DNA of 64,000 nucleotides, taken from assembly GCA_017795025.1 (NCBI GenBank), contig CP051243.1, positions 1,488,001-1,552,000 of the forward strand, read 5' to 3'. Below, piece after piece: positions 39,901 to 47,827 of this stretch. Below the pieces are notes generated by a model. It was not told the DNA's origin. It was given only the letters and a program-made list of their open reading frames with translations, and searched no databases. The position numbers and the translations under genes were made by a program. The stretch is from Flavobacteriales bacterium (GTDB lineage Bacteria; Bacteroidota; Bacteroidia; Flavobacteriales; Schleiferiaceae). Every line of letters starts with the position of its first letter. Positions within the stretch are counted from its first letter, which is position 1.

Positions 39901-42900
39901 TTGCCATTTAAGCCATAACCACGGTTTAATTGCACGTTTAAATCTCCTCCCAACGCTTCCTCAACTCTATCGGGTAGTCCATCTCCGTTCAAATCTTCCC
40001 ATTGAAGGTTTATATTCCGATTTCCGTAAGACACCGAGGCACTTCCACCAACCGTGGCTACATTATTGAGTGCAAATTGATACACTCCTGCTAAGGTAGG
40101 GATGTTTGATACCGAAGTGTGGGAGAACAACTCATTTCCAGTGGAACCAATTCCAACATTCGCGCTTATAGCATTATAAGAGTTGTTTTTCGGACCAGGC
40201 GCTATATTGGTAACCTGATTGTTAATCGCACCTCGAGGGTCGGAATAATGCAAGTCCATGGCATTATTCTTAAGAATATCGGGATATCCATCGCCATTAT
40301 AATCACGCATAGAAGTTTTGGTATGCGAATAAAATAAAGGACTTGGAATATCAACCGCGAGCCCTCCTTTAACATCTAGTCCTTCCAAACCTTTAAAACC
40401 AACGCTGGCATCGTAATTGGCGCCTAAAGTGTAACTCTTATTCAAGCTAGAAATAGCCGGAACCACATCGGTTCCTGAAGGCTCGCTTAAACCGCCTGAA
40501 GTACTTATTCGCATATCCTTTTGCATAAATAGCCAAGGACTAGTTAAGCCTGGAGCTCTAAGCTCTGCGGCGTGTGAGTGCATTACGGAATAACGATCGA
40601 GAGCACTAAACTCATTGCTGGTGAATCCCGCTGCCTCAGTGATGTAATCCCTTAGCGCATCCAGCTCTTCACCACGGACAGGGTTAAGCATCATAAATTT
40701 AAACTCGGGGGCGGTCGCACCTGCGTTAAACATCTCATCAAAATCGGACTGATTAAAAGTGCTAAAGTCCGTTCCCTGGTTGTCTATGGCGAGTTGTTTT
40801 GCAGCTGGTTCCAAATCCGCAATGTTGATAGGATTATTGGCCACCCGATCCAAATCATTCCACATAAAACGTCCCCATTGCAACCAATGGTCATTTAGAT
40901 AGCCTCTATTCGCTACAAAAACATTGGCCTTTAAATTACTGATTAAGGTAGTCTGTTGATCTAAATCCACTAAGCTCACTAAGGCATTAGATAAAACATC
41001 TCCTAAGCCCAGGTGATTACTATATAGTTCTATATACAATGGCTCGGCTGAAGAAACACCATTACCATCAAAGAAGAACTCATCTACCTGATCGAATAAA
41101 CCAGTAATTTCACTGCCTTTCGCTCCCGCCGCATCGGTGGTAAAAACTTTATAGCTTCCATTACTGTAAAATTCTATTAAAACCTTAGTCAGGAGTGCTT
41201 GATTCTGTTTTAGGACCAAATAAGCACTTACAGGACCTCCCCAAGCTACATTGTTAAAGGCATTGGTAATATCTATTGCACTGAAGCTGGGCCAGGCACG
41301 AGTATTTGCTGCTGGCAGGGCGCTGCTATGTGGACTATGCAAGCTTAGGTTCTCATTGTAGGTTTTGAAATAAACCGTAGGGTAGGTGGTGATGTACTTC
41401 TGAACATCACAAGGGTCTATACCTATATACACTTCTGGCCGCCAGTCTATATCGTTCCAAGAAATATTGGAACTTGAAAACACGCTGAAAGCCACTTTAT
41501 ATTTAATTTTCTTCTGATCGGCCTCACTTAAACCCGTTGGCAGGCCCGGCATCATGCTGGGCCCCGAAAGTAGATTTAGGCCCTGATTAAGGGCATTCTT
41601 AAAGCTAGCGCTTGAGACAGGTACGTTTACGTTTGGGGATCCAGCTGGAACCGTGAAGGTATAGACATCGTTAAATATGGCGGCTGTATCTTGATTGGTC
41701 TGCAAGGGGTCAACATCTTCATACGCCTTTATATGAATGCGTAGCTGCACGTCATCGCTAAGCGCCGGAATTACCAGGTTGGCCCAATCAATATAGGACA
41801 GCCGTTCTCCGCTGATGGTAACGGCCTCCCTACCCGAAAGCAGAAAACCATCGGAGGTCGAAGAGTTTAACCATTGGTTTCCATCCCCATCCTGTAAATT
41901 GGCGCTGCCGAGATACGTAATGGAGGGATTCCAATCCAGCAAATCCTCGTAGCTATTTTCTCCGGAGCGCACCCTAAATAGGATTAAATCGCCTTTGCTT
42001 ACCGCTAAGTTCGAGTAATTGGTGCTTAATGGGGTATTCTCATCAACCGCCGCAAAGGAATAACCCGTTACATAATTACTATTCTTCTGAATCGCAATTT
42101 CAACTACACCCCTAGCATGGTTGGTAAGTTGTGCGGTGCCCTGAATATCCACCATTCCATCTCTTGGCGCTTTCCAAGTCCTCACAATTTCGGCACCCAT
42201 TAAAGGTTCACCAGTTTCATTTTCGATAGAGGGAGGCGCCCCCAGCCTTAAAGTTGGATTTAAGGTGGTAGAACTGTGGGGGTCAAAGCTGATGCGTCGG
42301 CTATTTAAATCGTAATTCCCGAAATATACATAGCTTTTATTGTTAAGGCTTGGTAAAACGAGATCTTGAACACCATCAGCATTGTAATCAATAAAGTATT
42401 TTTCTGTTTCCGAACTGGAATTAACCCAGTTCAGGGCATAGGTCACCGACGCAAGACCCGCTACCGAAGTAACAAAATCAAAGCCGCGCTTAAAGGTATA
42501 ATTAGAGCTGGCAAGTAAGCCTTCCCTATTTAAGCTCTTCTGCTTCCCGAACCCTAGAGAGCCATTGGCCCTGCGACGTAAAGGGTAGTAATAAAATTTA
42601 GCGCCATCACCCCGGTCCTCCGTGCGAACTAAATCGGGTAAACCATCAGCATTAATATCAGTAAACTGGGTTTTACCTTGAGAACTTCCTAGGGTCCCCC
42701 CAATCACACCACTAATGGTAAAGTTTTTATCCTGCCCAAATAAAGGGCCTGGAACAAACCCTAAGCCCACTGAACCTTCCATTAGATGGGAACGAGAAGA
42801 ACTAGTTCCTAAAGGTGAAGGGCCGAAAACTCGTGAAAGCGCATCTCCGCCTGGGAGGTTCTCCTGAAAACGCTGATCTAAATCACTGAATTCCCGCTCA

Positions 42901-45026
42901 TTAAATGATTCCGATTTGATGATTTCGGAGGGGTTGCTCGCAAAGGCTATCGCCCCTTCATGCTCATTGAAATAGTCAAAATCATGCTTATAAAACTCCT
43001 GCCCATTGCGCTCATCCGCAATGCTCAGTAACATGGTTTTATAGAACCATTTTTCCGGATCGTTTGCATAGTCTAAGCGGAAGGCCCTAATCTCAGTATT
43101 ATACTCGGTCTCCCCCTCTGGTATAAATTGCACCCGAACCTTGTTAAGTCGTAAATGATCCGAAAACTTTAAGCCCAGATTGTTGGAGACTCTTGCATCC
43201 ACCCTCGTACCGCCATACTCGAATGAGACCTTATAAAGGCCTAAATCATTTCCCGAACCGGTGTAAAAGATAGCTCTCTGGTAAATGGATGTAGCATTGT
43301 AAAGGGGATTGTTGGCATCTAAGGAAGTAGCTGTGCTCTTTTGGTATTCGTAAACCACCTTATTGCCATTTACATCCTCTACCTCGGTAAGTAGCCATTT
43401 TGCCCTATTCCCACTTGCCGTGGCTAAAATTGCATCTGCGGCTTGTAAATTAGTGGTCGCCCCTCCTTCTTGGTAGCTATAACTTGCCGAATAGAATCCA
43501 TACCGCAAAATGGTTCCGTCCGGACGGGTAACTTGCCAGGTGTAATCCGTTGGAGTATTGCCTAAACGTTCAATTATCGTATTGTCACTTTGTATACGCT
43601 TAAAGAATCGCTTTGGTCCAGGAGTACGTATATCCAAGTCTCGATTCGCCCGATACTCACCAGCTTCAAACAAGTCTTCGCCATTAAGGGAGTAAGACTC
43701 TGTTTCGTTATTGGCATCATAGGTAGGCACCCCCCAACGCGTATCCACTTGGATGGCCGCTTGGGGTAAACTCCATCCAAACCCCACAAAGGAACTTCCA
43801 CCATCAGAACTATAAGTCAAGGCAAGTGAAGGCTTCATGCCATTTATCCCCCCAGGTAATTCAAAAGGATACTGAATACGAGCCTCCCCGGTTTGACTTA
43901 TACTCGGCGGCTGCATTAAATTCATGCCGGTTGCCGGATTAGCCGCTTCAATATCCTGAATCATGGTGGGCGCAAAGGCACTGGCTTCCGGCATTTCGGG
44001 CGACTTGATTAAGGCTCCAAAATATTGGGTTTGCCCTTTATTGGGCACAAAGGCAATCTCCCCCTGGGTGTCGATAGAATCGATGGCCACTCCCTGCCAG
44101 GCACTGCGCTCGTAATCGAAGTAATAAACTTGCAGCTCACTGAGCTTGCGCTGCGAATTTAAGGAACCAATATTGAGCTTAAAGCCAATTAATTCGGCTT
44201 GAGCCGCCACCTGCGGACTGGGCTGATAAGCCTTGGCTCCCGCCGTAACGTTGATGATGCCCTGCGGTAAAGCGGGCATTTCCACCTCCCGTAAGCGGTA
44301 GGCGGGGCTGCTCTCCAATTGAGGCACGGCCCGAAAATAGGTAGGGTCATCAATCACCACGCGTTCCAAACGGGCGGCTTGCAACTGAGCATCTCCCTGC
44401 CGATTAAAATTAAAGCGTAGGTTTTTAACTTCTGCCGAAAGGCCCATACCATTAGGAATGGTAAAGCGGAGGTAATTGCTGCCAGCTTGCAAATCGGCCG
44501 GCGCTACTTTTTCCTGCACTTCATGCCATTCATTATCGGCCTCCAAGCTTCGCTCCCCAAAAGTTTCCCGCGAATTAATACTCTTGGCTAAGCTTCGACC
44601 ATCAGCCACTCCTTTAACTTCATAACTTAAATAAACACTCGCCCAGTCCTCCGACTTAAAATCTTCCGGTAATTGAAAATGGAAGATATCATCCCGGGGA
44701 TCATTAACCGGCATGTGCATTTCCATACCAATGCGAGCCGATTCCTCCAATGGCGAAACCGTAAAAGAGGCCAAAGCCTCTAAATTGGCTAGGCGCTCTG
44801 GCTGGGAGACGGCCGTCTTTGTTTGAGGCCTAGAGATGGATGAACTTATTTGGTGTTGAGCCGCAGGATTGGCAATAGGATTCCTTTTCCCAATCGGCTG
44901 GGTGTGGCTGTCAAGCTTTATATTCTCCCACTGATTAAGCGCCCGCACACTGGCATGGACATCATTGTAGAGGAAGAGAAAAATCAGGAAAAGGGAAGCG
45001 ATGCGAGATACTAAATCTGTTTTCAT
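33975..45026 (-). CDS. Giant SpvB/FG-GAP/YD-repeat Rhs toxin with zincin-like C-terminal tip
   Basis: The 3683-residue product has a signal peptide (about 1-25) and a SpvB/TcaC N-terminal domain (about 372-640, PFELPGGINGMKPSLALTYS). FG-GAP/VCBS calcium-loop motifs follow: INADGLPDLV near 790, YNGDGYPDIL near 1570, LNGDGLPDRV near 1690, LNADGLPDRV near 1780 and MNGDGAIDML near 1875. YD repeats run from about 2380 to 3270, and the Rhs-associated core lies at 3360-3467 and ends LVDPDGR. The C-terminal 216 residues are unique and contain IIAHEYLSHYLRDYGEGKGH (His 3607), a HExxxH variant of a metallopeptidase motif. The Rhs shell normally encapsulates and releases such tips. Export route is unclear: there is a signal peptide but no sorting domain. 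It starts six bases after a T9SS-sorted protein. Confidence 0.92.
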   Translation of the reverse strand: MKTDLVSRIASLFLIFLFLYNDVHASVRALNQWENIKLDSHTQPIGKRNPIANPAAQHQISSSISRPQTKTAVSQPERLANLEALASFTVSPLEESARIGMEMHMPVNDPRDDIFHFQLPEDFKSEDWASVYLSYEVKGVADGRSLAKSINSRETFGERSLEADNEWHEVQEKVAPADLQAGSNYLRFTIPNGMGLSAEVKNLRFNFNRQGDAQLQAARLERVVIDDPTYFRAVPQLESSPAYRLREVEMPALPQGIINVTAGAKAYQPSPQVAAQAELIGFKLNIGSLNSQRKLSELQVYYFDYERSAWQGVAIDSIDTQGEIAFVPNKGQTQYFGALIKSPEMPEASAFAPTMIQDIEAANPATGMNLMQPPSISQTGEARIQYPFELPGGINGMKPSLALTYSSDGGSSFVGFGWSLPQAAIQVDTRWGVPTYDANNETESYSLNGEDLFEAGEYRANRDLDIRTPGPKRFFKRIQSDNTIIERLGNTPTDYTWQVTRPDGTILRYGFYSASYSYQEGGATTNLQAADAILATASGNRAKWLLTEVEDVNGNKVVYEYQKSTATSLDANNPLYNATSIYQRAIFYTGSGNDLGLYKVSFEYGGTRVDARVSNNLGLKFSDHLRLNKVRVQFIPEGETEYNTEIRAFRLDYANDPEKWFYKTMLLSIADERNGQEFYKHDFDYFNEHEGAIAFASNPSEIIKSESFNEREFSDLDQRFQENLPGGDALSRVFGPSPLGTSSSRSHLMEGSVGLGFVPGPLFGQDKNFTISGVIGGTLGSSQGKTQFTDINADGLPDLVRTEDRGDGAKFYYYPLRRRANGSLGFGKQKSLNREGLLASSNYTFKRGFDFVTSVAGLASVTYALNWVNSSSETEKYFIDYNADGVQDLVLPSLNNKSYVYFGNYDLNSRRISFDPHSSTTLNPTLRLGAPPSIENETGEPLMGAEIVRTWKAPRDGMVDIQGTAQLTNHARGVVEIAIQKNSNYVTGYSFAAVDENTPLSTNYSNLAVSKGDLILFRVRSGENSYEDLLDWNPSITYLGSANLQDGDGNQWLNSSTSDGFLLSGREAVTISGERLSYIDWANLVIPALSDDVQLRIHIKAYEDVDPLQTNQDTAAIFNDVYTFTVPAGSPNVNVPVSSASFKNALNQGLNLLSGPSMMPGLPTGLSEADQKKIKYKVAFSVFSSSNISWNDIDWRPEVYIGIDPCDVQKYITTYPTVYFKTYNENLSLHSPHSSALPAANTRAWPSFSAIDITNAFNNVAWGGPVSAYLVLKQNQALLTKVLIEFYSNGSYKVFTTDAAGAKGSEITGLFDQVDEFFFDGNGVSSAEPLYIELYSNHLGLGDVLSNALVSLVDLDQQTTLISNLKANVFVANRGYLNDHWLQWGRFMWNDLDRVANNPINIADLEPAAKQLAIDNQGTDFSTFNQSDFDEMFNAGATAPEFKFMMLNPVRGEELDALRDYITEAAGFTSNEFSALDRYSVMHSHAAELRAPGLTSPWLFMQKDMRISTSGGLSEPSGTDVVPAISSLNKSYTLGANYDASVGFKGLEGLDVKGGLAVDIPSPLFYSHTKTSMRDYNGDGYPDILKNNAMDLHYSDPRGAINNQVTNIAPGPKNNSYNAISANVGIGSTGNELFSHTSVSNIPTLAGVYQFALNNVATVGGSASVSYGNRNINLQWEDLNGDGLPDRVEEALGGDLNVQLNRGYGLNGNVTKYNTYDRSSIRNYSISLSFSSGYSNSVFMVPPDYIEKLLGKLEILNKSFSVGLGSTRSGSFSQSFFLDLNADGLPDRVVQESEASKDYEVYLNTGLGFMGPIAIGELPSYANQRNAMAINVGAHLTRAWPIGSIPPWGSFKIHGSGGYNYAYSVDFTRSTFRDMNGDGAIDMLKIDDDNNIEVYYNQFGKSLKLKEVTNPLNGNFTIDYKTVGNKYGYYAAQITSHKSPEDEDVFWDMPNTKWVMSSLEVYDGVDVVDGSEDLDGADYRRFSFHYDGGVKSRRERKFLGFSRVEKRFESLRFESADYKDISDPDHVTFYNSGCYEVNEDETYAEKYYSEVVFYESLIGNSFTSRKVHEYKHGLVKHLFYFLNYKTTQTFERNPDLNDGACSTAVPFSFKEIHRYKHPISHKELRYDYFSVNSQSGFVNRLETDDLEPVVFEDISESATVFPALSKELVYVYPEIDTTAAFFDNPYVPVDFVQAQVFDAEYDEKFNLIRYVQGAGNVQNAFTRVLKEEKTYEKLTEFPAELHVKFKSNANGSGLPGFDIDNPFGAVTLIPNFKANYEVYEVGGPTGYQPDTLFLPLNLLETNPCGLQPVFHGDNDPGIPVPVNFFKVETKTIQIYEDDLVAVLPVDLIADMEYHPAPASYPSRTNMLKNHEVRLQSDAQPFSRKTTSDIDNKGLITHIYNHYTDNSVAMFTTTNLQYNTLGQVVKVKYPTNHAAQIYEVDFSYDSHQKHLVTSVSNSYGESSCNIYMDNGTGLLLQTLDINGNPMRYEYDDFYRLIEVYGPNELASTNPEPIIVNKYYLEGVSSTAPNAIQVPVALSYHNVNYSPAAQNINPQCSSLIDVSQADKSFINQPGLVTISMVDGTGAVTQVKKTARYHTGSSNSIRFDVSGHSRNNIYGWPKNSRISFLEAVDNSASPGGGGSGASHPYGYANAYLSVNKNQIVSKVAYDYLGRTQTVESIEDGATTFAVLAESDFYWSNDGAFFIEDQINGSGVRMRNWKNGLGQLSQQERYPNGPSGASETTSFNYDALGQLLSYQTPGYSALTQYVYDELGRLLSEDHPDRGLSTFTYDNAGNQLSIENAESELITMEYNYSRLVKTTHSKTGDLYDTDFIYGQKNDGKNGAGKVVQVVQGSNFKTEDYRYDRLGNLVYEKKSINVPQAGVQEFATHFSYDSWGRLKTMRYPDLEEVFYSYASTGELTGITAQRNSLSPVYTLVSDIKYNGFGQINEYLYGNQARTIKNYDQNTRRLSSASLKVKDATQSGTTILNKSFQYDVVGTITGISNTASAYTSVSGERLGGAYALQNITYDGMNQLSSLDLKYGKSPAGLSATSLDQDLQINMQYSPAGKIASKTIGALSATTSLNYELNYNYASPASGRLSSIDYDYPSAQQNNGAESFSYNSVGSISERSFTKNGDVLPSQASKYQWTEDQKLRGVLQEAYDPDGNVLNSSVHHYMYDHKGERMIKSNFYLADLNVNSRTTAVFPMETPTVYVNPYYIANHYSETVLASKHYYMGGQRIATALISYDFDPPQIPGPTEPGGEPEPQAGYSAAEDGGIIDIQQTFRLLFDLPELEISMETYQLQSIGDPVALVPCGDGSEYGENPIPEGEPQEPLSDDCACEQSLYWANEEGYNCEELNILYFYHPDYLGSVEFVTDMKGEPYQFFLNTPWGENLENQFAKNYTSFSSRFRFNGKEWDEETGNFYYGARYYDPKISVWLSVDPLAHEFPGWSSYNFTMNNPLNLVDPDGRSANPVYDTEGEFLGNTSEGFQGAVLIYSGSEEVDFSTMTSDDAQNMEEVETLNAHVNSGNFSNQAFSNIMTHIIKQFDGSEIFKGIPAFDFDKVGGKIHVRDGDPLNDEFETDDGKIYAYQNINSIDYTVENIRCGIIAHEYLSHYLRDYGEGKGHYRSYFLELKYISHHNLNVTSRYYQQTIQRMRNLISTHHPKVNLDQKMRILLRVINSRYAH

Positions 45027-45032
45027 ACGATC

Positions 45033-46712
45033 TTAGAAGCGTTTGGTAACGGTCAGTTTTTTAGTGTAGGCTTGGTCTTGGTAAATAAATACGAAAGTGT
45101 AGGTTCCCGGAACGCCGAGGCTAAAGTCCCAGGTTTGTCGTTTGCTGTTAATCAGCAGCTCCTGCTGATGCAAGCTTCGACCCTGAGGATCGTAAACCCG
45201 GATACCAATTTCCTCGTCCACCTTAAAGCCGTGGAATTCAAAATGGGCCTCCTCGCCGGTATGGCTGGGGTTGGGATAGACTACAATACGTTCCGGAGCC
45301 GATTCCATCAGTTGAGATGAAACTGGGGCGGGAACAAAACGAATGCCTTGAATGCTCGTATCGGTACTAGCAATTAAAAAGTCGGTTTGTAATGCCCCTT
45401 GCGCATCGGCTACCCAAACATTGTATTGGCCCTCGCCCGTTTTTATTAATAGCGGACTGCCATACATGGTGGTATCGTAGCTGCCCATGCCGTTCATTTC
45501 CTGCACTTCCACTTTTAAGGGAAGCCTTTCGGGCTCGGCGGTTAAGGCTAAGGCACCAGGGCCATACGGTTTCAGACCAATGCTCGCGGTATCGTCGCAA
45601 AGGTTTCCTTTTACTCGAAAGCGGTACACCCGATTGGATTGCAAATCACTTAAAGCTATAGCAATTGCCAAGTCCGAACCCTGCTGAACAACCGCGAGGT
45701 CGAGGGTATCTAGCCCATCGGTCAAAATAAGGGTATCATTAAAGCTCGAGGCTTGATGGTTGGGGTAAAATAGGCGCAAGCTATCCGCATTAGCGGCAAA
45801 GTTTTGTGTGCGCAAGCGCCAGGCGGTGATGGGGAACTGCTGATTAAGGGCAATTTCACAATCGTAGGCACTACTTTGATCGATGCGCTTTGACATGATC
45901 AGGAATGAACCTTCCTGCATAAATTTTTGGGGCATCTGTCCGAAAGGCACAATCGTGTCCAAAGCCATAATGAGGGAATCTTCATGATAGGCTACGGTTT
46001 GACTTTGCTGTAAACCCGAAAAGGCAAAATTGCCGAGGGCTATAACCTCTCGGTCGTACACTTTGTCTCGGCGGGGCGTCCAATAGTATGTCGCGGCACT
46101 ATCCCCAGGATAGCTACGCAGGGACTTATCCTCGTTTTTGGTGGTAGGAATCGAATACTTCAAAGAGAGATAAGCCTCCATGAGGCGTAAATCCTCTTTA
46201 CTAAAGAAGCGGTTATAGGCAATAATCTCGGCTACCTTAAATAGGCTGGTGTCTATTTGCGGGGCCGCCGGACGCCCTCCTCGGCGGCTATAGGCCGGAA
46301 AGGAGGCCGATAAAATTAAAGGCCTCTTTTTATCCGGCACAAACTCCCTACCTACGCCTCGGTATAATATTTCGGTGTCGGTAATCTCTAAGCCCTTGCA
46401 ACGCAAATAGGTTTTTCCGCTGGGATTAAGATAATTTGGACGCACCACCAGAAAAACGGTATGACCCTTTTGGGGTAACTTTAAAAAACGATTGAATGCC
46501 GCTTGAACAGAGTCTTGTTTTAAGATGGGGTGATTCCCGATTAAGCGGCTAGGCGAAAGACGGCTTGCTCCCTGATGCGCCGGGACCGCTGGATTGGAAT
46601 ACCAAATATCGGGCAAACCTAAATCGGTTTGAGCATAAGAGCAGGTCGCCAAGAAACACGCCATAACAAGGCCCTTCCATGGCGCTAGACGCCTAGGCTT
46701 AACTAGAGACAT
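45033..46712 (-). CDS. T9SS-sorted protein heading the Rhs operon
   Basis: The product is 559 residues from ATG 46712; a TTG three codons upstream is less likely. It has a signal peptide (WKGLVMACFLATCSYA) and a LamG-like/DUF8202-type region at about 60-290 (VAEIIAYNRFFSKEDLRLME, AYLSLKYSIP, EVIALGNFAFSGLQQ). Further beta domains follow. The C-terminus is a type A sorting domain (RIVVYPNPSHTGEEAHFEF, VPGTYTFVFIY, KKLTVTKRF). The protein should be secreted and anchored by the type IX system. The six-base gap to the Rhs gene implies cotranscription. A structural or delivery role for the Rhs toxin is inference. Confidence 0.88.
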   Translation of the reverse strand: MSLVKPRRLAPWKGLVMACFLATCSYAQTDLGLPDIWYSNPAVPAHQGASRLSPSRLIGNHPILKQDSVQAAFNRFLKLPQKGHTVFLVVRPNYLNPSGKTYLRCKGLEITDTEILYRGVGREFVPDKKRPLILSASFPAYSRRGGRPAAPQIDTSLFKVAEIIAYNRFFSKEDLRLMEAYLSLKYSIPTTKNEDKSLRSYPGDSAATYYWTPRRDKVYDREVIALGNFAFSGLQQSQTVAYHEDSLIMALDTIVPFGQMPQKFMQEGSFLIMSKRIDQSSAYDCEIALNQQFPITAWRLRTQNFAANADSLRLFYPNHQASSFNDTLILTDGLDTLDLAVVQQGSDLAIAIALSDLQSNRVYRFRVKGNLCDDTASIGLKPYGPGALALTAEPERLPLKVEVQEMNGMGSYDTTMYGSPLLIKTGEGQYNVWVADAQGALQTDFLIASTDTSIQGIRFVPAPVSSQLMESAPERIVVYPNPSHTGEEAHFEFHGFKVDEEIGIRVYDPQGRSLHQQELLINSKRQTWDFSLGVPGTYTFVFIYQDQAYTKKLTVTKRF

Positions 46713-46842
46713 AAATACCAAATTAAATGTCGGACCTTAGGCTTTAAGGGATTCGCGAAGCAGCTTGAAACTTAAAGTTCAATTCACTGTAAATCAGACT
46801 TAAAACTAAAATCCAAGGGTTTTTCCTCGACTAAACTAAGGG

Positions 46843-46901
46843 ATAATCCTATTGATGCTAGCGCCTATTTTTCCCATTTTAGCGGAAAAATAATCCTATT
46901 G
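46843..46901 (+). promoter_or_regulatory. Operator-like repeats upstream of the XRE regulator
   Basis: A perfect 9-base inverted repeat (TATTTTTCC at 46866-46874, GGAAAAATA at 46884-46892, spacer 9) lies between two perfect 12-base direct repeats (ATAATCCTATTG at 46843-46854 and 46890-46901). The first arm, TATTTTTC, also resembles a -7 box. The cluster ends five bases before the regulator's ATG and lies in the 193-base region shared with the divergent Rhs operon, a natural place for an autoregulatory operator. Confidence 0.55.
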
Positions 46902-46905
46902 CTGT

Positions 46906-47286
46906 ATGCTACACTATGCTTCGTTTTTAGCTGACCTGAAAGAAATCAGAAAGCAAAAAAATATGAGTCAGGAGCACCTAGCCCTGAAAATTAGACTCGG
47001 CAGGGATGCTTATCGAAAAATGGAAGCTGGTCATAGTCCGATTAGCCTCGAACGCTTGATCGATATTTGCGCGGTACTAAAAGTTGACTTGAGGGATTTA
47101 TTAGATCAGCACCTCGATACAAAAAGCGCTGCCGACTATGAAGTGGAAATACAGCGTTTGAACGATGGTATCCGGGATTTACGCATGGAACGGGAGCGAT
47201 TGTGGAATTTGATTAACAAATTGGTACAACTACTGGGGCCCGGCTCTAACGATAAGCTACAAGAAATTCTCTATCGCCGCGTTTGA
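46906..47286 (+). CDS. XRE-family helix-turn-helix regulator with C-terminal coiled coil
   Basis: The 126-residue product has an HTH_3/XRE domain at about 8-66 (ADLKEIRKQKNMSQEHLALK, YRKMEAGHSPISLERLIDIC). A heptad-rich helix follows at about 78-110 (EVEIQRLNDGIRDLRMERER) and probably mediates dimerisation. It is transcribed divergently from the Rhs operon, and the intergenic region carries dyad and direct repeats, so control of itself and of the toxin locus is plausible but inferred. Confidence 0.85.
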   Translation: MLHYASFLADLKEIRKQKNMSQEHLALKIRLGRDAYRKMEAGHSPISLERLIDICAVLKVDLRDLLDQHLDTKSAADYEVEIQRLNDGIRDLRMERERLWNLINKLVQLLGPGSNDKLQEILYRRV

Positions 47287-47654
47287 GTTTTTTCAAGCTA
47301 AACCAGCTATATAAAGAACAGAGTAGCAGAAGACAGTACCCTTGAGCGGAAGGTCTTAAAAGGCTAAGGATACTAAAAACCAATTGAAGCAAAATACCAT
47401 TGCTATGATGGCGACTTGCATAGGCTTTTGAGCCGTAGAATGCAAGCTTAAGCGTAGCGCAATGCAGGCCTGTTTGACTTTTTAAAGCCTTAGCGGAAAA
47501 AGTCATTTAAGTCATGTGAATCCAAAGCTTTCCAGTATCGATCTTCATACATCCGATATTGATTATCAATCAAGCGGAAAATGGGACCTATTTGCGACCC
47601 CTTAAACGAAAAAACCCTGTAAGTATTTGACCTACAGGGCTTTCTGAAATCTGT
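47287..47654. other. Intergenic region between the XRE gene and tRNA-Asp
   Basis: The gap of 368 bases contains only the tRNA terminator at its right end (47609-47640). Open frames here are short, overlap the XRE gene or tRNA antisense, and have no recognisable product. No repeat or RNA fold other than the terminator was seen. Confidence 0.55.
47609..47640 (-). terminator. Terminator of tRNA-Asp
   Basis: On the minus strand CCCTGTA (47639-47633) pairs with TACAGGG (47621-47615) across an 11-base loop, followed immediately by six T (47614-47609). It ends the transcript about 15 bases after the tRNA. Confidence 0.75.
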
Positions 47655-47731
47655 TGGCGGTCCGGACGAGACTCGAACTCGCGACCCCATGCGTGACAGG
47701 CATGTATTCTAACCAACTGAACTACCGGACC
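47655..47731 (-). tRNA. tRNA-Asp (anticodon GTC), CCA encoded
   Basis: The minus strand folds as a cloverleaf: acceptor GGTCCGG pairs with CCGGACC, the D arm contains GTTCAGTTGGTTAGAAT, and the anticodon loop contains CTGTCAC (GTC). The T arm has GTTCGAGTC, and the discriminator G is followed by an encoded CCA. Length is 77 bases with CCA. A consensus promoter lies 38 bases upstream. Confidence 0.96.
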
Positions 47732-47768
47732 AGATTTGAAGAGAACGTCGTTTTTTCAAACGCGGGTG

Positions 47769-47798
47769 CAAATATAAGAGTAGATTTGGTGGATGCAA
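47769..47798 (-). promoter_or_regulatory. tRNA-Asp promoter
   Basis: TTG (47798-47796) and TATATTTG (47776-47769) are separated by 19 bases on the minus strand, matching the Bacteroidota promoter consensus. Confidence 0.7.
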
Positions 47799-47827
47799 GA
47801 GGTACAGGGAAAAATTTCAGAATTTTT

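Noticed and set aside
34348..43804. Plus- and minus-strand open frames inside the giant Rhs gene
   Set aside because: They are shadows of the 3683-codon frame, which is continuous and domain-rich.
47246..47690. Minus-strand frames of 66 and 86 codons overlapping the XRE gene end and the tRNA
   Set aside because: They run antisense to the XRE gene or through the tRNA and terminator and show no protein-like pattern.
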